Assembly (NCBI RefSeq): GCF_036388275.1
Contig: NZ_DASVSF010000043.1
Span: forward strand, 1-64,000
From: Longimicrobium sp.
GTDB lineage: Bacteria; Gemmatimonadota; Gemmatimonadetes; Longimicrobiales; Longimicrobiaceae
Reading direction: 5' to 3'
DNA: 64,000 bases
Positions 7,197 through 14,989 of the stretch are shown piece after piece (position 1 is the first letter of the stretch; every line of letters begins with the position of its first letter). The position numbers and the translations under genes are program-made. The notes beneath the pieces were generated by a model. It was not told where the DNA came from and did no database searches. It saw only the letters and a list, made by a program, of their open reading frames with translations.

Positions 7197-8837
7197 CTAC
7201 AGGTTCGGCGGCAGGACGAACGCGCCCAGGTGCGGGCCCGGGTTGTTGATGCAGGTGCGCAACGCCAGGGCCAGCGTGGCGCGCGTCTCGTCCGGCAGCA
7301 CCACCGCGTCCACGAAGCCGCGAGCCGCCGCGAAACGGGCGTCGAGCTGCTTGTCGTAATCGGCGCGCACGGCGTCGATCTTGGCCTGCAGCTCGGCGTC
7401 GGGCTTTTTGCCCTCCTTCTTCAACGCTTCGAGCTGGGTGCTGAAGAGCGCCACGGCCGCGCTGTCGCCCTCCATCACTCCCATGCGCCCCGTAGGCCAG
7501 GTGAAGATGAAGTCGGGGTCGAACCCCTGCCCCGCCATCGCGTAGTACCCGGCGCCCGACGCGTGGTTGATCGTGAGCACGATCTTGGGCACGGTGGCCG
7601 TGGCCATCGCCTCGACGAAGCGGGCGCCGGCGCGGATGATACCGGAGTGCTCCGCCTGCGACCCCACCATGAACCCCGACACGTCCTGCACGAACAGGAT
7701 GGGCGTTCCGTGGCGGTTCAGGGTTTCGATGAAGAACGCCACCTTGTCGGCCGAATCGGCGTAGATGATGCCGCCGAACTTGGGCGCGCCGCCGTGCGGG
7801 TCCTTGAGCATGCCGCGCGCGTTGGCGATCACGCCCACGGGAATGCCCTGGATGCGCGCGTGGCCGCACATCATCTCCGGCGCGTAGTCGGCCTGGAACT
7901 CGTCGAACTCGCCGCCGTCCAGGATGCAGCCCAGCACCTGGCGCATGTCGTACGGCTGCTTGTGGTCCGGCGGCAGCAGGTCGTACAGGTCGGCCTCAGG
8001 GCGTGCGCCGGGCTTGGGCTCCGTGATGGGAAGCGTAGACGTCTCGCGCGGGAGCTGCTTGACCAGGTCGCGGATCTTGCCGATGCACGACCTGTCGTCC
8101 GGTGTCCGGTAGTGTGCTACGCCCGAGATGGCGTTGTGCGTCAGCGCGCCGCCCAGCGTCTCGGAATCCACCGTCTGCCCGGTGGCGCCCTTGACCAGGT
8201 TGGGCCCGCCCAGCCCCATGAACGACGTGCCCTCCACCATCAGGATCACGTCGCTGAGCGCCGGAAGGTAGGCGCCACCGGCGATGCAGGGCCCCATTAC
8301 CGCGGCGATCTGCGGCACCTTCAGGTAGCGCCGCATGATGGAGTTGTAGTAGAAGATGCGCGACGCGCCGTACTGCCCGGGGAAGACGCCCCCCTGGTAC
8401 GGAAGGTTCACCCCCGCGCTGTCGACCAGGTAGATGATGGGCACGCGGCAGCGCATGGCGATCTCCTGCGCGCGCAGCATCTTGGTGATGGTCTCGGGCC
8501 ACCACGAGCCGGCCTTGACGGTGGCGTCGTTGGCGATGACCACCACCTCGCGCCCGCACACGGTGCCGAAGCCCGTCACCACGCCGGCCGCGGGCGCCTG
8601 CCCCTCGTACTGGTCGTGCGCCACGAGCAGGCCCACCTCCTGGAAGCGCGAGCGCGGGTCCACCAGCAGGCCGATGCGCTCGCGCGCCGTCAGCTTGCCG
8701 TCGTCGTGCTGCTTCTGGATGCGCTTGGGGCCGCCGCCCTGGCGCAGGCGTGCCTCAAGCCCCCGCAGCTCGCGGGCGAGGGTGTGCGAGCGCGATTCGG
8801 CGGCGGGTGCGTCCGCCGCTGCCACGGGAACCGTCAC
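7197..8837 (-). CDS. Acyl-CoA carboxylase, carboxyltransferase (beta) subunit
   Basis: This is the biotin-dependent carboxyltransferase of the propionyl-, methylcrotonyl- or geranyl-CoA carboxylase family, transferring CO2 from carboxybiotin to an acyl-CoA. At 546 residues it has the usual two crotonase-like domains: N-terminal GKLTARERIGLLVD, IYLVDSAGVNLPYQ and MGPCIAGGAYLPALSD; C-terminal PILFVQDVSGFMVG and TINHASGAGYYAMAG. The long, methylcrotonyl-type inserts favour an MccB/AtuC-like enzyme over PccB. It starts with GTG at 8837, overlapping the stop of the B12-binding gene by four bases (GTGA), so the two are translationally coupled. No biotin carboxylase alpha subunit is in the window. 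Confidence 0.9.
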   Translation of the reverse strand: MTVPVAAADAPAAESRSHTLARELRGLEARLRQGGGPKRIQKQHDDGKLTARERIGLLVDPRSRFQEVGLLVAHDQYEGQAPAAGVVTGFGTVCGREVVVIANDATVKAGSWWPETITKMLRAQEIAMRCRVPIIYLVDSAGVNLPYQGGVFPGQYGASRIFYYNSIMRRYLKVPQIAAVMGPCIAGGAYLPALSDVILMVEGTSFMGLGGPNLVKGATGQTVDSETLGGALTHNAISGVAHYRTPDDRSCIGKIRDLVKQLPRETSTLPITEPKPGARPEADLYDLLPPDHKQPYDMRQVLGCILDGGEFDEFQADYAPEMMCGHARIQGIPVGVIANARGMLKDPHGGAPKFGGIIYADSADKVAFFIETLNRHGTPILFVQDVSGFMVGSQAEHSGIIRAGARFVEAMATATVPKIVLTINHASGAGYYAMAGQGFDPDFIFTWPTGRMGVMEGDSAAVALFSTQLEALKKEGKKPDAELQAKIDAVRADYDKQLDARFAAARGFVDAVVLPDETRATLALALRTCINNPGPHLGAFVLPPNL

Positions 8838-9262
8838 TGGCCCGCGTCGTCGCGATCGCGGCCGTGCTCCGCGAACCAGTCGGCGATGTACTGCACCGCC
8901 GCCGTCGTGGGCGTCCCGGGGCCGAACAGCTGCCCCATCCCCTGCTCGCGCAGCGCGGCCATGTCTTCTTCGGGGATGATGCCGCCGCCGGTGATCAGGA
9001 TGTGGTCGGCGCCCTCGGCGTCCAGCGCCTGCTTGACGGCCGGGAACAGCGTCATGTGCGCGCCCGACAGAATGGAGAGCGCCACCACGTCCACGTCTTC
9101 CTGGATGGCGGCGTTCACGATCATCTCCGGCGTCTGGTGAAGGCCGGTGTAGATGACCTCCATGCCGGCGTCGCGCAGCGCGGCGGCGATCACCTTGGCG
9201 CCGCGGTCGTGGCCGTCCAGGCCGGGCTTGGCCACCAGCACCCGGATCTTCCGTTCAGACAT
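8834..9262 (-). CDS. Cobalamin-binding small subunit of methylmalonyl-CoA mutase type
   Basis: This is a 142-residue stand-alone B12-binding domain. The base-off cobalamin motif is present in KPGLDGHDRG (Asp-x-His-x-x-Gly, about residue 14), followed by SILSGAHMTLFP and ITGGGIIPEED. Such small subunits pair with a separate large catalytic chain; the matching large chain without a B12 domain is at 38821-40500 in this window. ATG 9262 gives the standard MSERKIRVLVAKPG start; the frame is open farther upstream without family similarity. It is coupled to the carboxyltransferase, which links propionate or branched-chain carbon flow to the mutase. Confidence 0.92.
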   Translation of the reverse strand: MSERKIRVLVAKPGLDGHDRGAKVIAAALRDAGMEVIYTGLHQTPEMIVNAAIQEDVDVVALSILSGAHMTLFPAVKQALDAEGADHILITGGGIIPEEDMAALREQGMGQLFGPGTPTTAAVQYIADWFAEHGRDRDDAGQ

Positions 9263-9291
9263 ATCGAGAATCGGATGTACGTTGCGGTTAC

Positions 9292-9355
9292 GCGCCCTGT
9301 GGCCCGGATGGGCCGCAGGGCGCATATCATACGGCGGAACGCAAGGCGGCGGCAA
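9292..9355 (-). promoter_or_regulatory. Candidate promoter and leader hairpin of the B12-binding gene
   Basis: On the minus strand TTGCCG (9350-9355) and TATGAT (9326-9331) stand 18 bases apart, a plausible sigma-70 promoter. The transcript would begin close to a strong hairpin with arms GCGCCCTGCGGCCC and GGGCCACAGGGCGC (9292-9323), about 30 bases before the ATG. The hairpin lacks a T-run and does not look like a cobalamin riboswitch. Confidence 0.4.
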
Positions 9356-9389
9356 GCGAGGCGCCTGGCCAGTGGGCGCCACGAAGAGC

Positions 9390-9662
9390 TCACGCCTCGT
9401 ACAGCGTCCCCGGACCGAGGTCCTTCCACTTTACTAAGGTGGCGGATTGGGGTGCCGAAGCCACAACGTCGCCCGTCTTTGGATCAACGATCTCCAACAT
9501 CAGGTGCTCCGTGTTGACCCGCACCTTATAGTTCGTGAATGTCCAGTTGGTTTCCCCCAAGACGACAAGAACATAGTGAGCTACCTTGGTTGTCTGCGTC
9601 AATTTAGTGCTCCTGATAGCGCTGGAGGTGAAGTCGAGATCATCTCTCCGAACGCAAACCAA
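9390..9662 (-). CDS. Hypothetical protein, 90 aa
   Basis: I do not recognise it. The sequence alternates hydrophobic and polar residues (HYVLVVLGETNWTF, KVRVNTEHLMLEIVDP) like a small beta-sandwich and ends in KWKDLGPGTLYEA. Base composition is clearly lower in GC than the neighbours, as in the adjoining membrane gene, which suggests a recently acquired patch. The N-terminal 20 residues look less protein-like, so the true start may be internal or the gene may be a fragment. Confidence 0.4.
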   Translation of the reverse strand: MVCVRRDDLDFTSSAIRSTKLTQTTKVAHYVLVVLGETNWTFTNYKVRVNTEHLMLEIVDPKTGDVVASAPQSATLVKWKDLGPGTLYEA

Positions 9663-9710
9663 GGACCCGTTAGAGCCATTTCAGATGCGCAACTGGAGCG
9701 TTTAGCTCGC

Positions 9711-9939
9711 ATTGCGCGCCTCAATGGCCCGCAACCCCGCCTGGATCTCTTCGCGCGGTACCCAGCGGCCGCGCACCATCACTGCCGCGATGCGCTGCAG
9801 GTTGGCGGACGCCGGCCAGGGGATCGGCATCCACCAGCAGCAGCTCGGCGCGGCGCCCACGGCGATGGTGCCGCATGCGTCTTGGGCGTTGGAGTGCTCG
9901 CCGTTTCTTACGCGTACCCGTCACCAGACTGTCGTACGC
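9711..9939 (-). pseudogene. Truncated, frameshifted copy of the C-terminus of the adjacent amidohydrolase
   Basis: About 230 bases match the 3' end of the amidohydrolase gene at 11214-12557, same strand, at roughly 80 % identity by eye: the blocks encoding RADLLLVDADPLA, the ATGGCCCGCA segment and the GCGCACCATCACT segment can be read side by side. Small indels break the frame, and the copy stops abruptly at its left and right edges with no visible target duplication. It is a dead duplicate, now separated from its source by the membrane-protein gene. Confidence 0.85.
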
Positions 9940-9947
9940 TCAGCACC

Positions 9948-10997
9948 TCAACCGAACATGTGCCCGATCGCGTTCAGGGGGCCTCCGGCCAGAAAAGGAC
10001 CCATCAGCGCCACAACCGTCGACACGTGCGTCGCCACGGATAAACCTACTCCGTTCTCCTCCAACCACTCAGCCTGCGCAGCGGGGAGCGCGTTAGGACG
10101 AAGGCGCTCGGCGAGCATCATCCCCTGCTGGCGGAGGATGAGCGCTGCCGGCAGATACACGAACGCGAGATAGAGGGAAAAGAGGGTGCCTGTGGAAACC
10201 GTTGCCGCGGAGATGATGAACGTTCCCGTACCGGTCGGGTAGGCGGTGAGATTCGCGCGGCCGACGGCCCAATGGAAAAGCGCGTCAATTTCGACGACAC
10301 CCGCGACGAGGACCGCCGCACCGGCAAAAAGGACGGTCTGCAGCCGCCTACTGCGTGCGGCGAGGGGAACAACGAGTCGCTGTCTCGCAGCCTCATCATC
10401 CATCTCGTCGCGTCTGTCCAGCGAAAGCAGTATCCGCCCCGATGCGTGCAGCCCCGCAAGCGTGGCCGCGGCTCCGCCAACGACCAGCAGCGAAGCTACT
10501 AGCGTGAGAACCCACAGGGAAGTCAGGATGTGCTTGGTTCCCCCGGGCAGCACACCATGGGCAAACTGCATCGTCACATAGTACGGTTTCCCTGACAGCG
10601 GCGAGCGAGGGTGGAACACGAGCATGAAGAAGACAGCAAACGAGGCAAGCAGGGCGACGATCGTGGCTGGTTGCGGTCGAGTTTCAAACTGTTCCTTCAG
10701 TTGGCCGTAGACCGTACTAACGAGCACGACCATCGACGCCGCTGCGACAGAAAGGAAGAGGATTACGGATGCCCCCCACAGTAGCGCACCAAGGCTGGTG
10801 ACGCCGGTATCGGCGGTGGGTAGCACGTGCAGGTGTTCGGACCACCCGGTAGTGTGCCCGAGGGCATAGCCATATATCCAGATACAGAAAACCAACAGCG
10901 GGTATGTTGATACTATCGGGGCAAGCCATAAGTATCGCGGCAGAAATTCGCGTGTCCGCTGCGCCATCAGGCTAAAGCTGTCGAGGTAATTACGCAT
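9948..10997 (-). CDS. Predicted polytopic membrane protein, unknown function
   Basis: This 349-residue protein has about seven hydrophobic segments at roughly residues 24-47, 69-95, 110-129, 160-185, 218-240, 262-292 and 325-342. A charged cytoplasmic-type stretch rich in Arg and Asp (LSLDRRDEMDDEAARQR) lies mid-protein. I do not recognise the family. GC content is lower and codon use is more relaxed than in the flanking genes. It sits between an amidohydrolase gene and the broken copy of that gene's tail, so it may have arrived in the event that duplicated the tail. The ATG at 10997 (MRNYLDSFSLMAQRTREFL) is a reasonable cytoplasmic start. Confidence 0.7.
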   Translation of the reverse strand: MRNYLDSFSLMAQRTREFLPRYLWLAPIVSTYPLLVFCIWIYGYALGHTTGWSEHLHVLPTADTGVTSLGALLWGASVILFLSVAAASMVVLVSTVYGQLKEQFETRPQPATIVALLASFAVFFMLVFHPRSPLSGKPYYVTMQFAHGVLPGGTKHILTSLWVLTLVASLLVVGGAAATLAGLHASGRILLSLDRRDEMDDEAARQRLVVPLAARSRRLQTVLFAGAAVLVAGVVEIDALFHWAVGRANLTAYPTGTGTFIISAATVSTGTLFSLYLAFVYLPAALILRQQGMMLAERLRPNALPAAQAEWLEENGVGLSVATHVSTVVALMGPFLAGGPLNAIGHMFG

Positions 10998-11213
10998 GAA
11001 CGATCCGTGAGCACGCAGGTGAGGAGACGGGCGGGGCAGATGTCGGTGGGGTGCGTCGTCACTTGGTGCTCTATAGCCGACGCGAAGTAGCGCGGGCCGG
11101 GTTCAAGAACCGAGGAGAGAGGCGGACTCAGGGATGCGCGGGAGACGGGAAGCCGCGCCGTAAGGCAGGCGCAAGCGTCTTCTCTTCAGCACATCCCGAC
11201 ATCCGCCACGGCT

Positions 11214-12557
11214 TCATCGCGGGTTGCGCGCTTCGATGGCCCGCAGCCCCGCCTGGATCTCCTCGCGCGGAAGCCAGCGGCCGCGCACCATCACTCCCGC
11301 GATGCGCTGCAGGTTGGCGACGTCGGCCAGGGGATCGGCGTCCACCAGCAGCAGGTCGGCGCGGCGGCCCACGGCGATGGTGCCGAACGCGTCCTGGCGC
11401 TGAAAGTACTCGCCCACGTTGCGCGTGCCCGTTACCAGGATGTCGTACGGCGTCATCCCGGCCGCGCGCATGCGGGGAAACTCGCGGTGAAGGGAGAACC
11501 CGGGCACGCTGAACTGCTGCGGCGCGTCCGTGCCCATCAGGATCCCCGCCCCGCCGCGGTGCAGCGCCGCCAGCACCTGCTGCCGCGCCTCGATCGAACG
11601 CCGCGCCGTCGTCGCGTTGTAGTCCGGCGCGCCGCGGCGCTGGTTGTAGGCGTTCGTCCAGCTGCGCACCGACTGGGCCGAGGTGTAGCGCAGCTCGGGA
11701 TACGCAAGCAGCGAATCCAGCGGCAGCGTGTTGTACAGAACCTCCCACAGCGCCATGGTCGGCACGACCCACGCGCCCGCTTCGCGCGTGGCCCGCACGG
11801 CGGAATCCAGCTTCGCCGCGTTGATCGGACCCTCCGCGCCGCCGGCGTACTCCACGTAGCCGTCCACGTGGTCGAACGTCTCCTGCCCCATGGCGATGGC
11901 GTGCATCAGCCCCACCTCGGCCGGCACGTGGCCGCCGAAGCGGATACCCTCCTGCGCGGCGGTGCGCGCCATGGCGTCGTATTCCGGGCGGGTAAGGCCG
12001 GGGTGGATCTTCAGCAGGTCCCACCCGGCCGCGCGCTGCTCGCGGACCATCTGCACCGCCTGCTCCGGAGTGCTGACGGAGTTGCCGTTGAAGCTGGGTC
12101 CCGCCAGGTAGAGCGTGGGCCCCAGCAGCTCGCCGCGGTTCGTGCGGGTGCGCAGCTCGAGTTGGCCCGGGGCGCCCAGCATTCCGCGCACGGTGGTGAT
12201 GCCGTTCGCCACGTACAGGAACAGTACGTCCTCGGTGTACTGGGCGGGCGCGTTGGGCGGCGGGACGTGGCCGTGCATCTCGGCCAGCCCGGGAACCAGG
12301 AACTTGCCGCGCGCGTCGATGCGCCGGGCGCCCTGCGGGACGGGGACGGAGGCGGCCGGGCCCACGGCCACGATGCGGTCGCCGCGGACGAGAACGGTCT
12401 GGCCGCGCAGCGTACGCTCGCTGTCCATGGGGATGACGGACACGTTCTCGAACGCGGTCACCTCGGCGGCGCCGGGCTGGGCGCAGGCGGCGGACGGCGC
12501 CAGGGCGGCGAGCAGGAGCGCGCCGCAGAGCAGGCGGCAGAAGAAGTTCGGCTTCAT
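11214..12557 (-). CDS. Exported amidohydrolase family protein
   Basis: This 447-residue metal-dependent hydrolase is of the imidazolonepropionase/prolidase-like amidohydrolase group often seen as secreted enzymes in these bacteria. A signal peptide covers about residues 1-26 (hydrophobic LLCGALLLAALAP, then SAACAQ). Metal and active-site motifs are HGH in LAEMHGHVPP, KIHPGL, GGHV, DHVDGY and the late Asp in ILMGTDAPQQF; the C-terminus RRADLLLVDADPL closes the composite beta-sandwich. The ATG at 12557 is chosen because it begins the signal peptide, though the frame is open upstream. The substrate is unknown. A broken copy of its last 75 codons lies at 9711-9939. Confidence 0.85.
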   Translation of the reverse strand: MKPNFFCRLLCGALLLAALAPSAACAQPGAAEVTAFENVSVIPMDSERTLRGQTVLVRGDRIVAVGPAASVPVPQGARRIDARGKFLVPGLAEMHGHVPPPNAPAQYTEDVLFLYVANGITTVRGMLGAPGQLELRTRTNRGELLGPTLYLAGPSFNGNSVSTPEQAVQMVREQRAAGWDLLKIHPGLTRPEYDAMARTAAQEGIRFGGHVPAEVGLMHAIAMGQETFDHVDGYVEYAGGAEGPINAAKLDSAVRATREAGAWVVPTMALWEVLYNTLPLDSLLAYPELRYTSAQSVRSWTNAYNQRRGAPDYNATTARRSIEARQQVLAALHRGGAGILMGTDAPQQFSVPGFSLHREFPRMRAAGMTPYDILVTGTRNVGEYFQRQDAFGTIAVGRRADLLLVDADPLADVANLQRIAGVMVRGRWLPREEIQAGLRAIEARNPR

Positions 12558-12637
12558 CGCGCGGACGGGTGAGGGAGCGAAAAATTTAGCACACCCATAT
12601 TGCATCGGCGCGGGCGAATGCGCCAGCGCGAGGGTCG

Positions 12638-13387
12638 TCAGGCGCGCCGGCAGACGGCGATCAGGTTTTCGCTGCTGTGGATGAAGGGGGCCAGCGCCCA
12701 GTCGCCCCACCAGTCGATGGGCACCAGGCCGGCCTTCCGCAGCAGCGCGTCCCATTCCGTGGCGGAACGGATGCGCAGCTCATGGTACTTCTCCCCCGAT
12801 TCCCCGCCCCGCGACCAGCGCGTCCACTCGCGGCTGACGCCCTCGACGGGGTCGAACTCGCGCTCCACCCACACCGTGGCGCCGCCCTCGGTCTCCCACC
12901 AGTCGCGCTCGGTGAAGTCGGCCAGGATGTGGTCGCGGTGCATGGTTTCCAGCACGAACACCCCGCCGGGCTTCAGCGCCCGGTGCGCGCCCCGGAGCAC
13001 GCGCAGGTCTTCCTCGTCCGAAAGGAAGTAGCCGAGGGAGGAATACATGGAGAGGACCAGGTCGAACCGGCCCGTCCACGGCACCTCGCGCATGTCGCCC
13101 TGGACGAAATCCACCGTCACCCCGGCGGCCTTCGCGCGCTTGCGGGCGCGGGCCAGCAGCGTTTCGGACCAGTCCAGCCCCGTCACGCGGAACCCGGCGC
13201 GCGCCAGCTCCAGCGAGTGACGCCCCCATCCGCAGGCCAGGTCCAGCACGTCGGCGCCGGAATCCAGCGGCACCATCTCGCGCAGTCCCTGGATCTCGCG
13301 TTCCGTGCGCGATGGCGTCAGGAAGTCGCGGTAGATGTCGACGAACGTCTCGTCGAAGTACCCGTCCCACCACCCCTGGGCGCTCAC
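12638..13387 (-). CDS. SAM-dependent methyltransferase
   Basis: This is a 249-residue class I methyltransferase. Motif I is VLDLACGWGRHS (about residue 47), the acidic end of strand 2 is GLDWSE, motif II is FVQGDMREVPW and motif III is LKPGGVFVLE. It starts with GTG at 13387, overlapping the stop of the HAD gene (GTGA), so the two form a coupled pair. The substrate cannot be told from sequence; small-molecule methylation is usual for this type. Confidence 0.88.
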   Translation of the reverse strand: MSAQGWWDGYFDETFVDIYRDFLTPSRTEREIQGLREMVPLDSGADVLDLACGWGRHSLELARAGFRVTGLDWSETLLARARKRAKAAGVTVDFVQGDMREVPWTGRFDLVLSMYSSLGYFLSDEEDLRVLRGAHRALKPGGVFVLETMHRDHILADFTERDWWETEGGATVWVEREFDPVEGVSREWTRWSRGGESGEKYHELRIRSATEWDALLRKAGLVPIDWWGDWALAPFIHSSENLIAVCRRA

Positions 13388-14079
13388 GCCGTCTCCGGAA
13401 ACAGGTCCAGCAGGTCGTGGAGGCCGCGGATGCGGTCGCAGTCCACGTCGTTCCAGCGCCACAGCGGGTCGATGAGCACGGGCCGCATCCCCGCCGCCCG
13501 GGCGCCCTGCACGTCGATCTCGTAGATGTCGCCCACGTACACGGCTTCTTCCGGGCGGATGCCCATCCGCTCGGCGCCGATGTGGAAGATGCGGGGGTCC
13601 GGCTTTTCGATCCCCACCTGGTGCGAGTCGATGACGAACTCGAAGTGCGATCCCAGCCCCACGCTCTCCAGCAGCGCCTCCACCCGTCCGTCCGCGTTGG
13701 AGATGACGGCCAGGCGGTAGCCGCGGCGGCGGAGCTCGTCCAGCGTTTCGGCCGTGCGTTCGCGGACGGTGCTCCACAGGTTCCGCTCCGCGTGCCTCGC
13801 CCAGAGCGCCTTGGCGATGGGAGGAAACGCCTCCCGCCCCACGCCCAACTGCCGGAAGATCTCGGCGAAGAACACCTCGCCGCGCTTGCGGTCGTCGCTG
13901 ACCTCGCCGCTGCGGATCAGCTCGTCCAGCCGCGTCTTGGCGGTGTACTCGGCGTCCAGCAGCCGCTCCATGGGGACCTCGATCCCGTGCTGGCGGGCGA
14001 GGTCCAGGAGATAGGGGTGGTCGAGCCAGACCAGCGTGCTCCCGGCGTCGAACAGGATGGCTTTCGGCGGCGTCATCAT
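13384..14079 (-). CDS. HAD-superfamily hydrolase (HAD-IA, REG-2-like)
   Basis: This 231-residue phosphatase-type protein has motif I FDAGSTL (the DAGxT form, in which the second Asp of the usual DxD is replaced, as in the REG-2/HDHD3 subgroup), motif II SNADG, the Lys motif KPDPRIF and motif IV VGDIYEID. A helical cap lies between motifs I and II. The start is one of two adjacent ATGs (14079 or 14076). It is translationally coupled to the methyltransferase downstream. The substrate is unknown. Confidence 0.85.
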   Translation of the reverse strand: MMTPPKAILFDAGSTLVWLDHPYLLDLARQHGIEVPMERLLDAEYTAKTRLDELIRSGEVSDDRKRGEVFFAEIFRQLGVGREAFPPIAKALWARHAERNLWSTVRERTAETLDELRRRGYRLAVISNADGRVEALLESVGLGSHFEFVIDSHQVGIEKPDPRIFHIGAERMGIRPEEAVYVGDIYEIDVQGARAAGMRPVLIDPLWRWNDVDCDRIRGLHDLLDLFPETA

Positions 14080-14302
14080 TATCCCGTGCTGATTTCCAGG
14101 CGGGCGGCGACGGCGCTGCCCGGCAGGCCGCCAACTTACGGGCGCCGCCACCCGGGCGCGAGCGCGCCTACTTGCGGCGGGGAACGTCGCATCCTATCTG
14201 TCTGTTTGCAGCCTCACCTTCCCCGGCGAGACCGGACGCACCCGCCGCACGCGTCCGCGCCCGCCCGGAATCTCTCGGTTCCACCCCGGCACAGCCGCAC
14301 GC

Positions 14303-14824
14303 GTGGCCCAACCCGTGGACGTTTCCCTTTCCGTCAATGGCGCCCAGTACCGGCGCGCGGTAGAGCCGCGCCTGCTGCTGAGCGATTTCCTGCGCCAGGA
14401 CCTGTCGCTCACCGGCACGCACGTGGGCTGCGAACACGGCGTGTGTGGCGCGTGCACGGTGATGATCGACGGCGAGGCGGTGCGCTCGTGTCTGGTGTTC
14501 GCCGTGCAGGCCGACGGCGCCGAGATCACCACCGTGGAGGGGCTGACCGCCGGCACCGGCCCCATGCACCCGCTGCAGGAGGCCTTTCGCGACGCGCACG
14601 GGCTTCAGTGCGGCTTCTGCACGCCGGGGATTTTGATGTCGATGATCCCGTTCCTGCGCGACAACCCGTCGCCCACCGAGCCCGAGGTTCGCGAGGCGCT
14701 GTCGGGCAACCTGTGCCGCTGCACGGGATACCAGAACATCGTGCAGGCCGTGCAGCTGGCGGCGGAACGGATGGGGGCCTCGGAAGATGCGGATCAGCAG
14801 GCGAAGCTGGGTGGGTCCGGTTGA
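14303..14824 (+). CDS. CO-dehydrogenase-like [2Fe-2S] small subunit
   Basis: This is the iron-sulphur chain of a xanthine-oxidase-family molybdenum hydroxylase, passing electrons between the Mo site and FAD. At 173 residues it carries the plant-type [2Fe-2S] ligands GCEHGVCGAC plus a later Cys (SC) and the second cluster in CGFCTPG and CRCTGYQNIV. The start is a GTG at 14303 without a clear ribosome-binding site. First gene of an S-L-G-M operon on the plus strand. It is separated from the large chain by 165 bases that hold a palindromic repeat and an 8-bp array. Confidence 0.92.
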   Translation: MAQPVDVSLSVNGAQYRRAVEPRLLLSDFLRQDLSLTGTHVGCEHGVCGACTVMIDGEAVRSCLVFAVQADGAEITTVEGLTAGTGPMHPLQEAFRDAHGLQCGFCTPGILMSMIPFLRDNPSPTEPEVREALSGNLCRCTGYQNIVQAVQLAAERMGASEDADQQAKLGGSG

Positions 14825-14850
14825 TCTGCCAGGATGCGCCGGGCTCCGCT

Positions 14851-14920
14851 GGGGCGGATGAATCCGCGGCAACGACCACACGAAATCCGCCTTCGCGGAT
14901 TGCCGGCTGTGGTGTTCGGG
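14851..14920 (+). repeat. Palindromic intergenic repeat, copy 1
   Basis: Contains GCAACGACCACACGAAATCC with a nested stem: outer CCACA/TGTGG, inner ATCCGC-CTTC-GCGGAT. A second copy of the same layout is at 18996-19070, with compensating changes in the inner stem (GTCCAC-CTTC-GTGGAC), so the fold is conserved. Confidence 0.8.
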
Positions 14921-14950
14921 TGAACGGCGTGCGCGCCTTTGCTCCGTCCG

Positions 14951-14987
14951 CACTCACGCACTCACGCACTCACGCACTAACGCACTC
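14951..14987 (+). repeat. 8-bp tandem array immediately before the large-subunit start
   Basis: Units CACTCACG x3, CACTAACG, then CACTCCC end two bases before the TTG start of the large chain, exactly where a Shine-Dalgarno sequence would be expected. It is in the same sense as the gene. Confidence 0.85.
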
Positions 14988-14989
14988 CC

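Noticed and set aside
6552..9140. An 862-codon plus-strand frame
   Set aside because: It is antisense to the Uma2, carboxyltransferase and B12 genes, all with clear family motifs; composition is that of an antisense shadow.
9263..9330. Cobalamin riboswitch upstream of the B12-binding subunit
   Set aside because: Only one simple hairpin is present; no B12-box and too little leader for the riboswitch fold.
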